10,322 bases of DNA from the NCBI GenBank assembly GCA_905215125.1, contig CAJMOV010000047.1, forward strand, positions 1 through 10,322. Reading direction: 5' to 3'. The first letter of the stretch is position 1. The number at the start of each line of letters is the position of its first letter. Positions 1 through 6,039 of the stretch are shown here, piece by piece. The position numbers and the translations under genes were made by a program. The notes beneath the pieces were generated by a model. That model did not search any database and was not told where the DNA came from. It worked only from the letters and a program-made list of their open reading frames with translations. The DNA comes from an uncultured bacterium (lineage in GTDB: Bacteria; Bacillota; Clostridia; Oscillospirales; Butyricicoccaceae).

Positions 1-1
1 G

Positions 2-64
2 CTGCTAAAGCCGGTATATCAGGTGTTTTCCGATAAAAAGTCAACGGTAAAGGAGGAATCTTAG
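2..64 (+). CDS. Possible 3' end of an upstream gene (partial)
   Basis: Reading from base 2, an open frame of 20 codons runs in from the left edge and ends at TAG (62-64). Its translation is mixed polar and hydrophobic, begins LLKPVYQVF and ends in a Lys/Glu/Ser-rich tail, which looks like an ordinary protein C-terminus. The other two forward frames stop earlier (TAA at 34-36 and at 6-8). The fragment is too short to assign a family, and chance remains a real explanation. No intrinsic terminator is visible between it and the promoter at 146. Confidence 0.3.
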   Translation: MLKPVYQVFSDKKSTVKEES

Positions 65-145
65 CCCTACAACAGATATACGTCTATTACATACAAGTAA
101 AAATGAAAACAGCAAATATTTTTGGTGTAATGTTACAGAAAACCT

Positions 146-174
146 TTGACAGCATAGGGGAATAATGGTATAAT
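146..174 (+). promoter_or_regulatory. Consensus extended sigma-A promoter of the transporter operon
   Basis: TTGACA (146-151) and TATAAT (169-174) are both perfect consensus hexamers, exactly 17 bp apart. TGG lies immediately upstream of the -10 box, giving the TGn extended -10 element. The region before the -35 is AT-rich. The expected transcription start is near 181, leaving a leader of about 100 nt before the binding-protein start codon. A promoter this close to consensus is expected to be strong, so regulation probably acts through a repressor or the leader. Confidence 0.9.
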
Positions 175-208
175 GTGAAAAAAGCGCCATTTAAAGTGGT
201 AAATTTTA

Positions 209-241
209 GTCATATTGTTATGACCTAGCCGGAAGGCGGCT
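209..241 (+). promoter_or_regulatory. Two adjacent dyads in the leader of the binding-protein gene
   Basis: GTCATA (209-214) and TATGAC (219-224) form a perfect 6-bp inverted repeat around TTGT. AGCCG (227-231) and CGGCT (237-241) form a second 5-bp stem around GAAGG. Both lie inside the predicted transcript, about 30-60 nt after the expected start. The first could be an operator (a roadblock site for a dimeric repressor) or a leader hairpin. The second is more likely an RNA stem. No known riboswitch class was recognised and no terminator poly-U follows. Confidence 0.4.
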
Positions 242-279
242 TTGTGCGTAAATAACGACTCAAGAAAGAAGGGGAACCC

Positions 280-1830
280 ATGAAAAAGAAACTGGCTTTG
301 CTCCTAGCGATGCTCCTGCTCGTCTCCGTGTTCGCCATAGGCTGTAATAACGGCAGCCAGGACGACGTCAATGACGGAGAAGCCAATCAGGACGGCGGCC
401 AAGATTCGGGGGAAAAGCGCGACGACGTCATCATTTACTGTGAAGGCGTCTGGTCGACCCTGGATCCGCACGGCAGCGGCAGTACATCCTACGTCAATAT
501 GTACCTGGCCAACCAGCTATATGAAGCGCTGACCTATGTCACCGACGAGGGTGAGGTCACCCCCGTGCTGGCAAAGGAATGGAGCGTCAGCGAAGACGGC
601 CTGGTGTATACGTTCACCCTTAACGAGGGCGTTAAATTCCATAACGGCGAAGAGATGAAGGCGTCCGATGTGGAGTATTCCTATAACCGCGCAATGGGCT
701 TTGCCGATCTGGAAACCTATTACGCCCCCATTGAAAAGGTCGAAGCCACGGGCGACTACACGGTGGATATCACGCTGAAATACGCATTTGCGCCCTTTGC
801 GTCGTACGCGGCCAATATCCCCATTGTCAGTGAAAAGTACTGCTCGGAAAACAACGACAGCCTGCTCGAGACCGAGTGCGGCACCGGTCCGTATCAGCTG
901 GTTGACTTTGATATGAATACCGAGTGCAATATGACCCGGTTTGACGACTACTGGAAAGGCCCCGCTTCCATCAAGGACGTCAAGTTTAAGGTCATTACCG
1001 AGGGCACGACGGCCGTCGTGGCCTTTGAGTCGGGCGAAATTGACTTCATGTATTGCTATAATGTCTCTGCTTATGCCCCGCTGGAGGAGTCCGGCAAATA
1101 CAATACTGAACTGACGTCAACCCTGCACACGGCCCTCATCCTGCTCAACAACAAGGTCGCGCCGCTGGACAACGTCCACGTCCGCCGCGCCCTGGCCTAC
1201 GCCACCGACCGTGAAACCATGATTGAGATCGCCTATGAAGGCCTGGCCGCCCCGACCTATCTGCTGGCGAACACCTCCTGCTTCGGCGTGACAGAGGAAA
1301 ATTTCGTCAACCCCTATCCGTATGATCTGGAAAAAGCCAAGGAGGAGCTGGCCGAGGCCGGTTACCCCGACGGGCTGGATCTCGGTACCATGACCGTCAT
1401 CGGCGGTTCGTACCATGAAAAGTATGCGCAGGTATTTCAGCAGAGCCTGTCGCAGATCGGCGTGACCATCGAGCTGCAGGCATCGGAAACCGCTGTGGCC
1501 GACGCCAGCGCACACGACTATACTATCTGTACCATGGGCCTCGGCTTTATGTCCGATTTCGCTTACAATTCGGCGCACTACACGCCGGACAACATGTCCA
1601 ACTATGACAACTCCGAAGTAACCGCCCTGTTTGAAGAGGCGGCTGCCGAACAGGACAGCGACAGGCGCCTTGAGCTGTATGATCAGGCTATCAAGATCAT
1701 TCAGGAGGATTGTCCCAATATCCCCATCTTCAACAAGCAGATCCCCTGGGTGTGGAACAAAAACCTGAACGCCACCCCCCATCTGGACAACGGCCGCTGC
1801 TACTACGTCTACGAGTGGAGCTGGAATTGA
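280..1830 (+). CDS. Peptide-binding lipoprotein of a Dpp/Opp ABC transporter (SBP family 5)
   Basis: Extracytoplasmic solute-binding protein, 516 aa, normal for family 5 (peptide/nickel/oligosaccharide) binding proteins. It is expected to be anchored outside the membrane and to deliver substrate to the permeases encoded downstream. A basic N-terminus (MKKK), a hydrophobic core and the lipobox AIGC place lipidation at Cys22. A Gly/Asp/Asn-rich acidic linker fills about residues 23-48. The family-5 signature lies at about residues 96-125 (VLAKEWS, a YTFTL strand, VKFHNGE). The mature protein then runs to an aromatic C-terminus, as in DppA/OppA homologues. The start is set by AGAAGGGG (267-274) 5 nt upstream. 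It is the first gene after a consensus promoter and is separated from the permease genes by a strong hairpin. The substrate is not readable from sequence: peptides fit best because of the downstream peptidase, while nickel, sugars or opines are alternatives. Confidence 0.92.
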   Translation: MKKKLALLLAMLLLVSVFAIGCNNGSQDDVNDGEANQDGGQDSGEKRDDVIIYCEGVWSTLDPHGSGSTSYVNMYLANQLYEALTYVTDEGEVTPVLAKEWSVSEDGLVYTFTLNEGVKFHNGEEMKASDVEYSYNRAMGFADLETYYAPIEKVEATGDYTVDITLKYAFAPFASYAANIPIVSEKYCSENNDSLLETECGTGPYQLVDFDMNTECNMTRFDDYWKGPASIKDVKFKVITEGTTAVVAFESGEIDFMYCYNVSAYAPLEESGKYNTELTSTLHTALILLNNKVAPLDNVHVRRALAYATDRETMIEIAYEGLAAPTYLLANTSCFGVTEENFVNPYPYDLEKAKEELAEAGYPDGLDLGTMTVIGGSYHEKYAQVFQQSLSQIGVTIELQASETAVADASAHDYTICTMGLGFMSDFAYNSAHYTPDNMSNYDNSEVTALFEEAAAEQDSDRRLELYDQAIKIIQEDCPNIPIFNKQIPWVWNKNLNATPHLDNGRCYYVYEWSWN

Positions 1831-1863
1831 GCGCCTTTTCCATCTGACAAATTACCTTTGTAA

Positions 1864-1897
1864 GGCGAAGGAGTCTGGCGCGCCAGGCTCCTTCGTC
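1864..1897 (+). repeat. Strong intergenic hairpin between binding-protein and permease genes
   Basis: CGAAGGAG (1866-1873) pairs with CTCCTTCG (1888-1895). A T-G wobble and CTGG/CCAG (1875-1878, 1883-1886) close on a CGCG loop. Outside, G1864-C1897 pairs and G1865-T1896 wobbles, so the stem is 15 bp with no mismatch other than two G-U pairs. No T-run follows, so it is not a standard intrinsic terminator. It is better explained as a 3' stabiliser or partial stop that keeps binding-protein mRNA above permease mRNA. AAGGCG (1862-1867) could alternatively pair with CGCCTT (1832-1837), which would compete with the base of the stem. Confidence 0.8.
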
Positions 1898-2001
1898 CGT
1901 CAGGACGCAGGCCGTCCGTCCGCCGGGCGCCGCTGCCCTGATTAAGTCCCTGCTCACGCATCTCGCACCCAAAGGCACCAAGCGAAAGGAGAAGGAACCG
2001 A

Positions 2002-2934
2002 ATGATCAAGTACGTCCTCAAAAGACTCCTGCTTCTCATCCCCGTCCTGCTCGGCGTCACCCTTATCATTTTCGCCATCATGGCCATCATGCCCGGCGAC
2101 CCCGGACGCATGATCCTGGGCGAAAACGCTTCCCAGGAAGCGGTCGAAATGCTCAACGAGCAGCTCGGATATTACGATCCGTTTTTTGTCCAATTCTTTA
2201 ATTATTTAAAAGATGCCATCACCAAGCTGGATTTCGGAAATTCCTACCGCACGTCCAAGCCGGTGTTTGACGATGTCTTCGCCCGACTGCCCAACAGCCT
2301 GCTGATCGCCTTTAACGGGATAGTGGGCGCCTGCGTGGTGGGCATCCCGCTCGGCATTTTGTCAGCGGTGCGGCAGTATTCCGCCATCGATACGATGTCG
2401 CGCGTCACCGCCATGCTGGCGGCGGCCATCCCGCCCTTCTGGCTGGGGATGATGCTCATATTTGCCTTTGCGCTCAAGCTCAACTGGCTGCCGTCCTCCG
2501 GCGCGGACAGCTGGCGGCACTTTATCTTGCCCATGATCACACTGGCGATACCCTATGCCGGCAGTATGCTGCGCATGACCCGATCAACCATGCTGGAAAC
2601 CATCCGGCAGGACTACATACGCACGGCGCGCGCCAAGGGTGTGCCGCAGCGCGCCATCGTTTTCAAGCATGCGCTGAGAAACGCCCTGCTGCCCATCATC
2701 ACCATCATGGCGACGTCGTTCGGCGGGCTGCTGGGCGGCGCCGTCATCACTGAAACGGTCTTTTCCATCCCCGGCCTGGGGACGCTGATCGTCACCGGCA
2801 TCCGGCAGCGAGACAAGCCGATCGTTCTGGCTTCCATCCTGTTCCTCGCGCTGATGTTCAGCGTCATCATGCTGATCGTCGATCTGCTGTATGCCTTTGT
2901 CGATCCGCGCATCAAGGCCAAGTATTCGAAATAG
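2002..2934 (+). CDS. dppB: Peptide ABC transporter permease, DppB/OppB type
   Basis: Integral membrane permease, 310 aa, typical length for DppB. With the DppC-type partner it forms the translocation path. Six hydrophobic segments are visible at about residues 9-30, 97-123, 135-160, 174-190, 228-250 and 275-300. Hallmarks are DFGNSYRTSKPVFDDV after the first extracellular loop, the coupling-loop (EAA) motif beginning DYIRTARAKGV at residue 204 and continuing to ALRNALLP, then ETVFSIPGLG from residue 251, and the ending YAFVDPRIK. The coupling loop contacts the ATPases. The start has GAAAGGAG (about 1984-1991) upstream at normal spacing. The next gene begins 13 bp after the stop, so the two are co-transcribed. 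The Dpp versus Opp label is by similarity only and does not fix the substrate. Confidence 0.93.
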   Translation: MIKYVLKRLLLLIPVLLGVTLIIFAIMAIMPGDPGRMILGENASQEAVEMLNEQLGYYDPFFVQFFNYLKDAITKLDFGNSYRTSKPVFDDVFARLPNSLLIAFNGIVGACVVGIPLGILSAVRQYSAIDTMSRVTAMLAAAIPPFWLGMMLIFAFALKLNWLPSSGADSWRHFILPMITLAIPYAGSMLRMTRSTMLETIRQDYIRTARAKGVPQRAIVFKHALRNALLPIITIMATSFGGLLGGAVITETVFSIPGLGTLIVTGIRQRDKPIVLASILFLALMFSVIMLIVDLLYAFVDPRIKAKYSK

Positions 2935-2939
2935 GGAGG
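2935..2939 (+). promoter_or_regulatory. Ribosome-binding site deciding the dppC start
   Basis: GGAGG lies 8 nt before the ATG at 2948 and directly after the dppB stop. The same frame is open back to an ATG at 2891, but that start lies inside dppB, has no comparable site, and would add 19 residues unlike a DppC N-terminus. The 2948 start is therefore preferred. Confidence 0.85.
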
Positions 2940-2947
2940 TGGAGACC

Positions 2948-3844
2948 ATGAGCACAAAAAACCTGACTACAAAGGATGTCGTCAACGCCAAGGGAAAGAA
3001 GAAGAGCAAGTTCAAGGAGACCTGGCGCCGTATGAAAAAGAACAAGGGCGCCGTCGTCGGGCTTGTTATCCTGATCATTTTCGGCTTAGCCGCGATTTTT
3101 GCCAACTTTATCTCACCGGAAGAGCTCGTCACCCTTCAGGACGCAAAAATACGCCTTCAGCCCCCGTCTGCGGAGCACTGGTTCGGCACCGACGCCTTTG
3201 GCCGCGATATGTTCACCCGCGTTTTATACGGTTCCCGCATTTCGCTGACCATCGGCTTTGTCACCGCCTTTTTCTCGCTGGTAATTGGTGGCGTCCTGGG
3301 TGCTGCCGCCGCATTTTACGGCGGGCAGGTTGACAACGTCATCATGCGCTTTATGGATATGCTGACCGCTATCCCCAGCACGCTGCTGGCGCTGGCTATT
3401 GTCGCAGCGCTGGGGGCCAGCATGACCAACCTGCTGATTGCCATTACCATTTCCAGCATACCGGGCTTTGTACGCCTGATTCGATCCGTCGTTCTCACCG
3501 TCGTCGAAATGGATTATGTCGAAGCCGCCCGCGCCTGCGGGACCCGCGACGCGCGCATCATCTATAAGCATATTCTGCCCAACGCCATCGGCACCATTAT
3601 TATCCAGACGACCTCCAGTATTTCGGGCATGATCCTTCAGGCATCCGGCATGTCATACATCGGTATGGGCGTTCAGCCGCCGACGCCTGAATGGGGATAC
3701 ATGCTGTCGGAGTCGCGCGAGTTTATGCGCGAACAGCCCTACCTGATGATCTTCCCCGGTATCTGCGTCATTTTGACCGCCCTGTCCTTTAACCTGGTGG
3801 GCGACGGCCTGCGCGACGCCCTTGACCCGCGGCTGAAAGACTGA
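2948..3844 (+). CDS. dppC: Peptide ABC transporter permease, DppC/OppC type
   Basis: Second membrane permease of the importer, 298 aa from the chosen start, typical of DppC. A Lys-rich cytoplasmic tail leads into the OppC N-terminal segment (WRRMKKNKGA from residue 26) and a first membrane helix at about 34-56. The conserved loop WFGTDAFGRDMFTRVLYGSR starts at residue 78 and is followed by five more hydrophobic segments. The coupling-loop motif EAARACG begins at residue 192 and runs into the LPNAIG stretch. The C-terminus NLVGDGLRDALDPRLK is characteristic of the family. It sits 13 bp after dppB and 44 bp before the first ATPase gene, within the same operon. No truncation or damage is seen. 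Confidence 0.93.
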   Translation: MSTKNLTTKDVVNAKGKKKSKFKETWRRMKKNKGAVVGLVILIIFGLAAIFANFISPEELVTLQDAKIRLQPPSAEHWFGTDAFGRDMFTRVLYGSRISLTIGFVTAFFSLVIGGVLGAAAAFYGGQVDNVIMRFMDMLTAIPSTLLALAIVAALGASMTNLLIAITISSIPGFVRLIRSVVLTVVEMDYVEAARACGTRDARIIYKHILPNAIGTIIIQTTSSISGMILQASGMSYIGMGVQPPTPEWGYMLSESREFMREQPYLMIFPGICVILTALSFNLVGDGLRDALDPRLKD

Positions 3845-3888
3845 CGGGCCGCCCCTACACAATACATGAGAGAAAGGACGAAGCGGAA

Positions 3889-4872
3889 ATGAGCGATAAG
3901 CTGCTTGAAATAAAAGACCTAGAAGTCATTTATAAGACCGATGAGGAAATGGTCCACGCCGTCAACGGCATCACCTTTGATTTGGAAAAAGGGGAATCCA
4001 TCGGAATCGTCGGGGAGACGGGGGCAGGTAAAACGACGACCGCTCTGGCCATTTTGCGCCTGCTACCGGAAAAAACGGGCATTGTAAACCGTGGCACTAT
4101 CAAAATGGACGGCGTCAACCTGCTGGAGGTGCCTGAGGTGGAAATGCGCGACATTTACCGCGGCGAGCGCATCTCCATGATTTTCCAGGATCCGATGACC
4201 AGCTTAAACCCCGTCCTGCGCGTCGGTGAACAGATTGCTGAGGCGCTTGTCTACCATAACAGTGGCCACAGAAGCAAAGAACAGATTGAAGCACGGGTCG
4301 AAGAAACGCTTGAGTTGGTCGGTATTCCCAAGGCGCGCAAAAACGATTTTCCGCACCAGTTTTCCGGAGGGATGAAGCAGCGCGTCGTCATCGCCATCGC
4401 GTTGGCCTGCGAGCCTGATCTGCTCATTGCCGACGAGCCGACAACCGCCCTTGACGTCACCATCCAGGCGCAGGTGCTTGCGATGATGGTCGAGCTGCGC
4501 CGCAAGCTGGGCACCGCCCTCATCATGATCACCCACGACCTGGGTATCGTCGCACAGGTGTGCGATAAGGTCGCCGTCATGTATGCCGGCGAGCTGGTGG
4601 AAAAAGGGACGGCCGAGGATATTTTTGCTTCCGAGCGCCATCACCCGTATACCGACGGGTTGTTCGGATCCATCCCCAATCTGACAGTCAAAAGCGCCAG
4701 GCTCTCTCCCATCGACGGCCTGATCCCCGACCCAACCGATCTGCCGAAGGGCTGCAAGTTCTCCCCCCGCTGCCCCAAGTGTATGGACATCTGCAAGGAG
4801 ACGCCGCCCGACGAGTACGTCGACGGGACGCACTGCATCGCCTGTCATCTGTACAGCGGCGCCAAGGCGTAA
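3889..4872 (+). CDS. dppD: Peptide ABC transporter ATP-binding protein, DppD/OppD type
   Basis: Cytoplasmic ATPase, 327 aa, first of the two nucleotide-binding subunits that power import. Walker A is GETGAGKT (residues 42-49), the Q-loop glutamine is Q100, the signature FSGGMKQR spans 158-165, Walker B is DLLIADE with catalytic Glu183, and the switch histidine is H216. All ATPase motifs are intact. The C-terminal extension is the oligopeptide/dipeptide transporter domain. Cysteines 289, 295, 302 and 316 keep the C-x5-C-x6-C-x13-C spacing that in some family members binds an iron-sulfur cluster, and there are extra cysteines at 298 and 319. The start follows AAAGGA (3873-3878). The dppF-type gene begins 15 bp after its stop. 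Confidence 0.93.
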   Translation: MSDKLLEIKDLEVIYKTDEEMVHAVNGITFDLEKGESIGIVGETGAGKTTTALAILRLLPEKTGIVNRGTIKMDGVNLLEVPEVEMRDIYRGERISMIFQDPMTSLNPVLRVGEQIAEALVYHNSGHRSKEQIEARVEETLELVGIPKARKNDFPHQFSGGMKQRVVIAIALACEPDLLIADEPTTALDVTIQAQVLAMMVELRRKLGTALIMITHDLGIVAQVCDKVAVMYAGELVEKGTAEDIFASERHHPYTDGLFGSIPNLTVKSARLSPIDGLIPDPTDLPKGCKFSPRCPKCMDICKETPPDEYVDGTHCIACHLYSGAKA

Positions 4873-4887
4873 AAGGAGGAGAGCAAT

Positions 4888-5856
4888 ATGACCGCCCAAA
4901 ACAAAGTCCCTATGATTGAAACCAGAAGCCTGAAAAAATACTTTAAAGTGAAAAAGAGCTTTCTGCATGCCGTTGACAATATCAGCCTGTCCATTGACGA
5001 GGGCAAAACGCTGGGCGTCGTCGGCGAATCGGGCTGCGGCAAGTCGACGCTGGGCCGAACCATCCTGCGGCTTTTGGAGCCGACGAGCGGCGAAATCATT
5101 TTTAACGGCAAAGATATTTCCAAGCTGAGCAAGTCGCAGATGCGCGAGATGCGCCGCAACATGCAGATTATCTTCCAGGATCCGTATTCCTCCATCAATC
5201 CTCGCCAGTCGGTCAGTGAAATCATCGCCGAACCGATGATCGTCAACAAGACTTTCAAGAGCAAGGAAGAGCTGCTCAGGCGCATTGACCAGCTTATGGA
5301 AATTGTCGGCCTGGCTGAACGGCTTTACAATACTTACCCGCACGAGCTGGACGGCGGCCGCCGCCAGCGCATTGGCGTGGCGCGGGCGCTGGCTCTCGAT
5401 CCGAAGTTTATCGTCTGCGACGAGCCGGTCTCCGCACTTGACGTTTCCATCCAGGCGCAGATTCTCAACCTGTTGATGGATCTGCAGGACGAACTGGGCC
5501 TGACGTATCTGTTCATCACCCATGACCTGTCGGTCGTCAAGCACATATCGACAGAGATCGCCGTTTTATATCTGGGGCAGTGCGTGGAAAAGGCCCCAAG
5601 TGACGAGCTGTTTGCAAATCCGAGCCATCCGTATACCAAAGCGCTGCTGTCCGCCATCCCTGTGCCGTCCCTCAGTATGCGCGATAAAGAGATCAAGGTT
5701 ATCAAGGGGGAAGTCACCAGCCCCATCGATCCCAAGCCGGGCTGCCGCTTCGCCGCGCGCTGTGAGTACGCCAGCGAAGCCTGCATGGGCAGAGATCCCG
5801 AATTTCGAGAAATCGCCCCGTGTCACTTCTGCGCCTGCCCGCTTGCAGGGAGATAA
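4888..5856 (+). CDS. dppF: Peptide ABC transporter ATP-binding protein, DppF/OppF type
   Basis: Second cytoplasmic ATPase, 322 aa, partner of the DppD-type subunit. Walker A is GESGCGKST (residues 46-54), the Q-loop glutamine is Q97, Walker B is FIVCDE with catalytic Glu179, and the switch histidine is H212. The signature motif reads HELDGGRRQR, with Asp155 where the usual Ser of LSGGQ stands, so the ATP site that pairs this motif with the DppD Walker A is probably atypical. The C-terminal domain again has the cysteine pattern C286-x5-C292-x6-C299-x12-C312, plus C315 and C317. The start has an excellent AAAAGGAGGAG site (4871-4881) overlapping the dppD stop. It is the last gene of the operon, followed at once by a terminator. 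Confidence 0.93.
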   Translation: MTAQNKVPMIETRSLKKYFKVKKSFLHAVDNISLSIDEGKTLGVVGESGCGKSTLGRTILRLLEPTSGEIIFNGKDISKLSKSQMREMRRNMQIIFQDPYSSINPRQSVSEIIAEPMIVNKTFKSKEELLRRIDQLMEIVGLAERLYNTYPHELDGGRRQRIGVARALALDPKFIVCDEPVSALDVSIQAQILNLLMDLQDELGLTYLFITHDLSVVKHISTEIAVLYLGQCVEKAPSDELFANPSHPYTKALLSAIPVPSLSMRDKEIKVIKGEVTSPIDPKPGCRFAARCEYASEACMGRDPEFREIAPCHFCACPLAGR

Positions 5857-5870
5857 GCAGAACACATCGC

Positions 5871-5906
5871 GCAAGGGCTGCAGCCACATGCAGCCCTTGC
5901 TTTTTT
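5871..5906 (+). terminator. Intrinsic terminator of the transporter operon
   Basis: GCAAGGGCTGCA (5871-5882) and TGCAGCCCTTGC (5889-5900) form a perfect 12-bp stem with a 6-nt loop GCCACA. TTTTTT (5901-5906) follows directly. It begins 14 bp after the dppF stop, so it should separate the transporter transcript from the amidohydrolase genes. Confidence 0.95.
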
Positions 5907-5960
5907 GCGGAGCAGACGGCAGTACGCGGCCGCTGCCTGAGACAGGACGGCGAAAAAATA

Positions 5961-5989
5961 TTGACTGAACGGTCTGTTAAGCTTATGAT
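5961..5989 (+). promoter_or_regulatory. Sigma-A promoter of the amidohydrolase-aminopeptidase unit
   Basis: TTGACT (5961-5966) and TATGAT (5984-5989) each match consensus at five of six positions, with the optimal 17-bp spacer. The expected transcription start is near 5996, giving a short leader of about 45 nt. It lies just downstream of the terminator at 5871-5906, so the enzyme genes have their own transcript. The imperfect palindrome GACTGAACGGTC (5963-5974) overlaps the -35 box and could be a repressor operator of the kind bound by TetR-family proteins. That assignment is inference. Confidence 0.75.
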
Positions 5990-6025
5990 AGGAGCAGAAG
6001 GACTTTTCGCAGCAGATGATAGGAG

Positions 6026-6035
6026 AAAGGAAGGA
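6026..6035 (+). promoter_or_regulatory. Ribosome-binding site deciding the first amidohydrolase start
   Basis: AAAGGAAGGA lies 4 nt before the ATG at 6040. An in-frame ATG at 6016 would put this purine run inside the coding sequence and add eight residues with no homology to the paralogue. Starting at 6040 gives MLLIRSG, which lines up with MLLIKNA at the start of the next gene. Confidence 0.75.
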
Positions 6036-6039
6036 AACT

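Noticed and set aside
49..56. Strong ribosome-binding-like AAAGGAGG
   Set aside because: No ATG, GTG or TTG follows at usable distance, and the sequence lies within the apparent end of an upstream reading frame.
103..165. 20-codon ORF beginning MKTANIF
   Set aside because: It has no ribosome-binding site and overlaps the -35 box and spacer of the main promoter, so it would lie upstream of the transcript start.
202..216. CodY-like box (AATTTT followed by a degenerate right half)
   Set aside because: Only 10 of 15 positions match AATTTTCWGAAAATT and the right half is poor. A peptide-transport operon under CodY would be plausible, but this site does not support it.
1878..1885. GGCGCGCC octamer, a rare-cutter site that might suggest a cloning scar
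   Set aside because: It is the self-complementary centre of a natural 15-bp hairpin, and nothing around it looks like vector sequence.
4204..5544. 446-codon open frame on the minus strand
   Set aside because: It lies antisense to both ATPase genes, crosses their intergenic boundary, and its complement encodes all the ABC motifs. Long antisense frames are expected in GC-rich coding DNA, and its translation shows no recognisable domain.
5918..5937. GGCAG/CTGCC stem with a GC-rich loop after the first terminator
   Set aside because: It has only a 5-bp stem and a 10-nt loop in GC-rich DNA, has no T-run and lies before the next promoter, so chance is sufficient.
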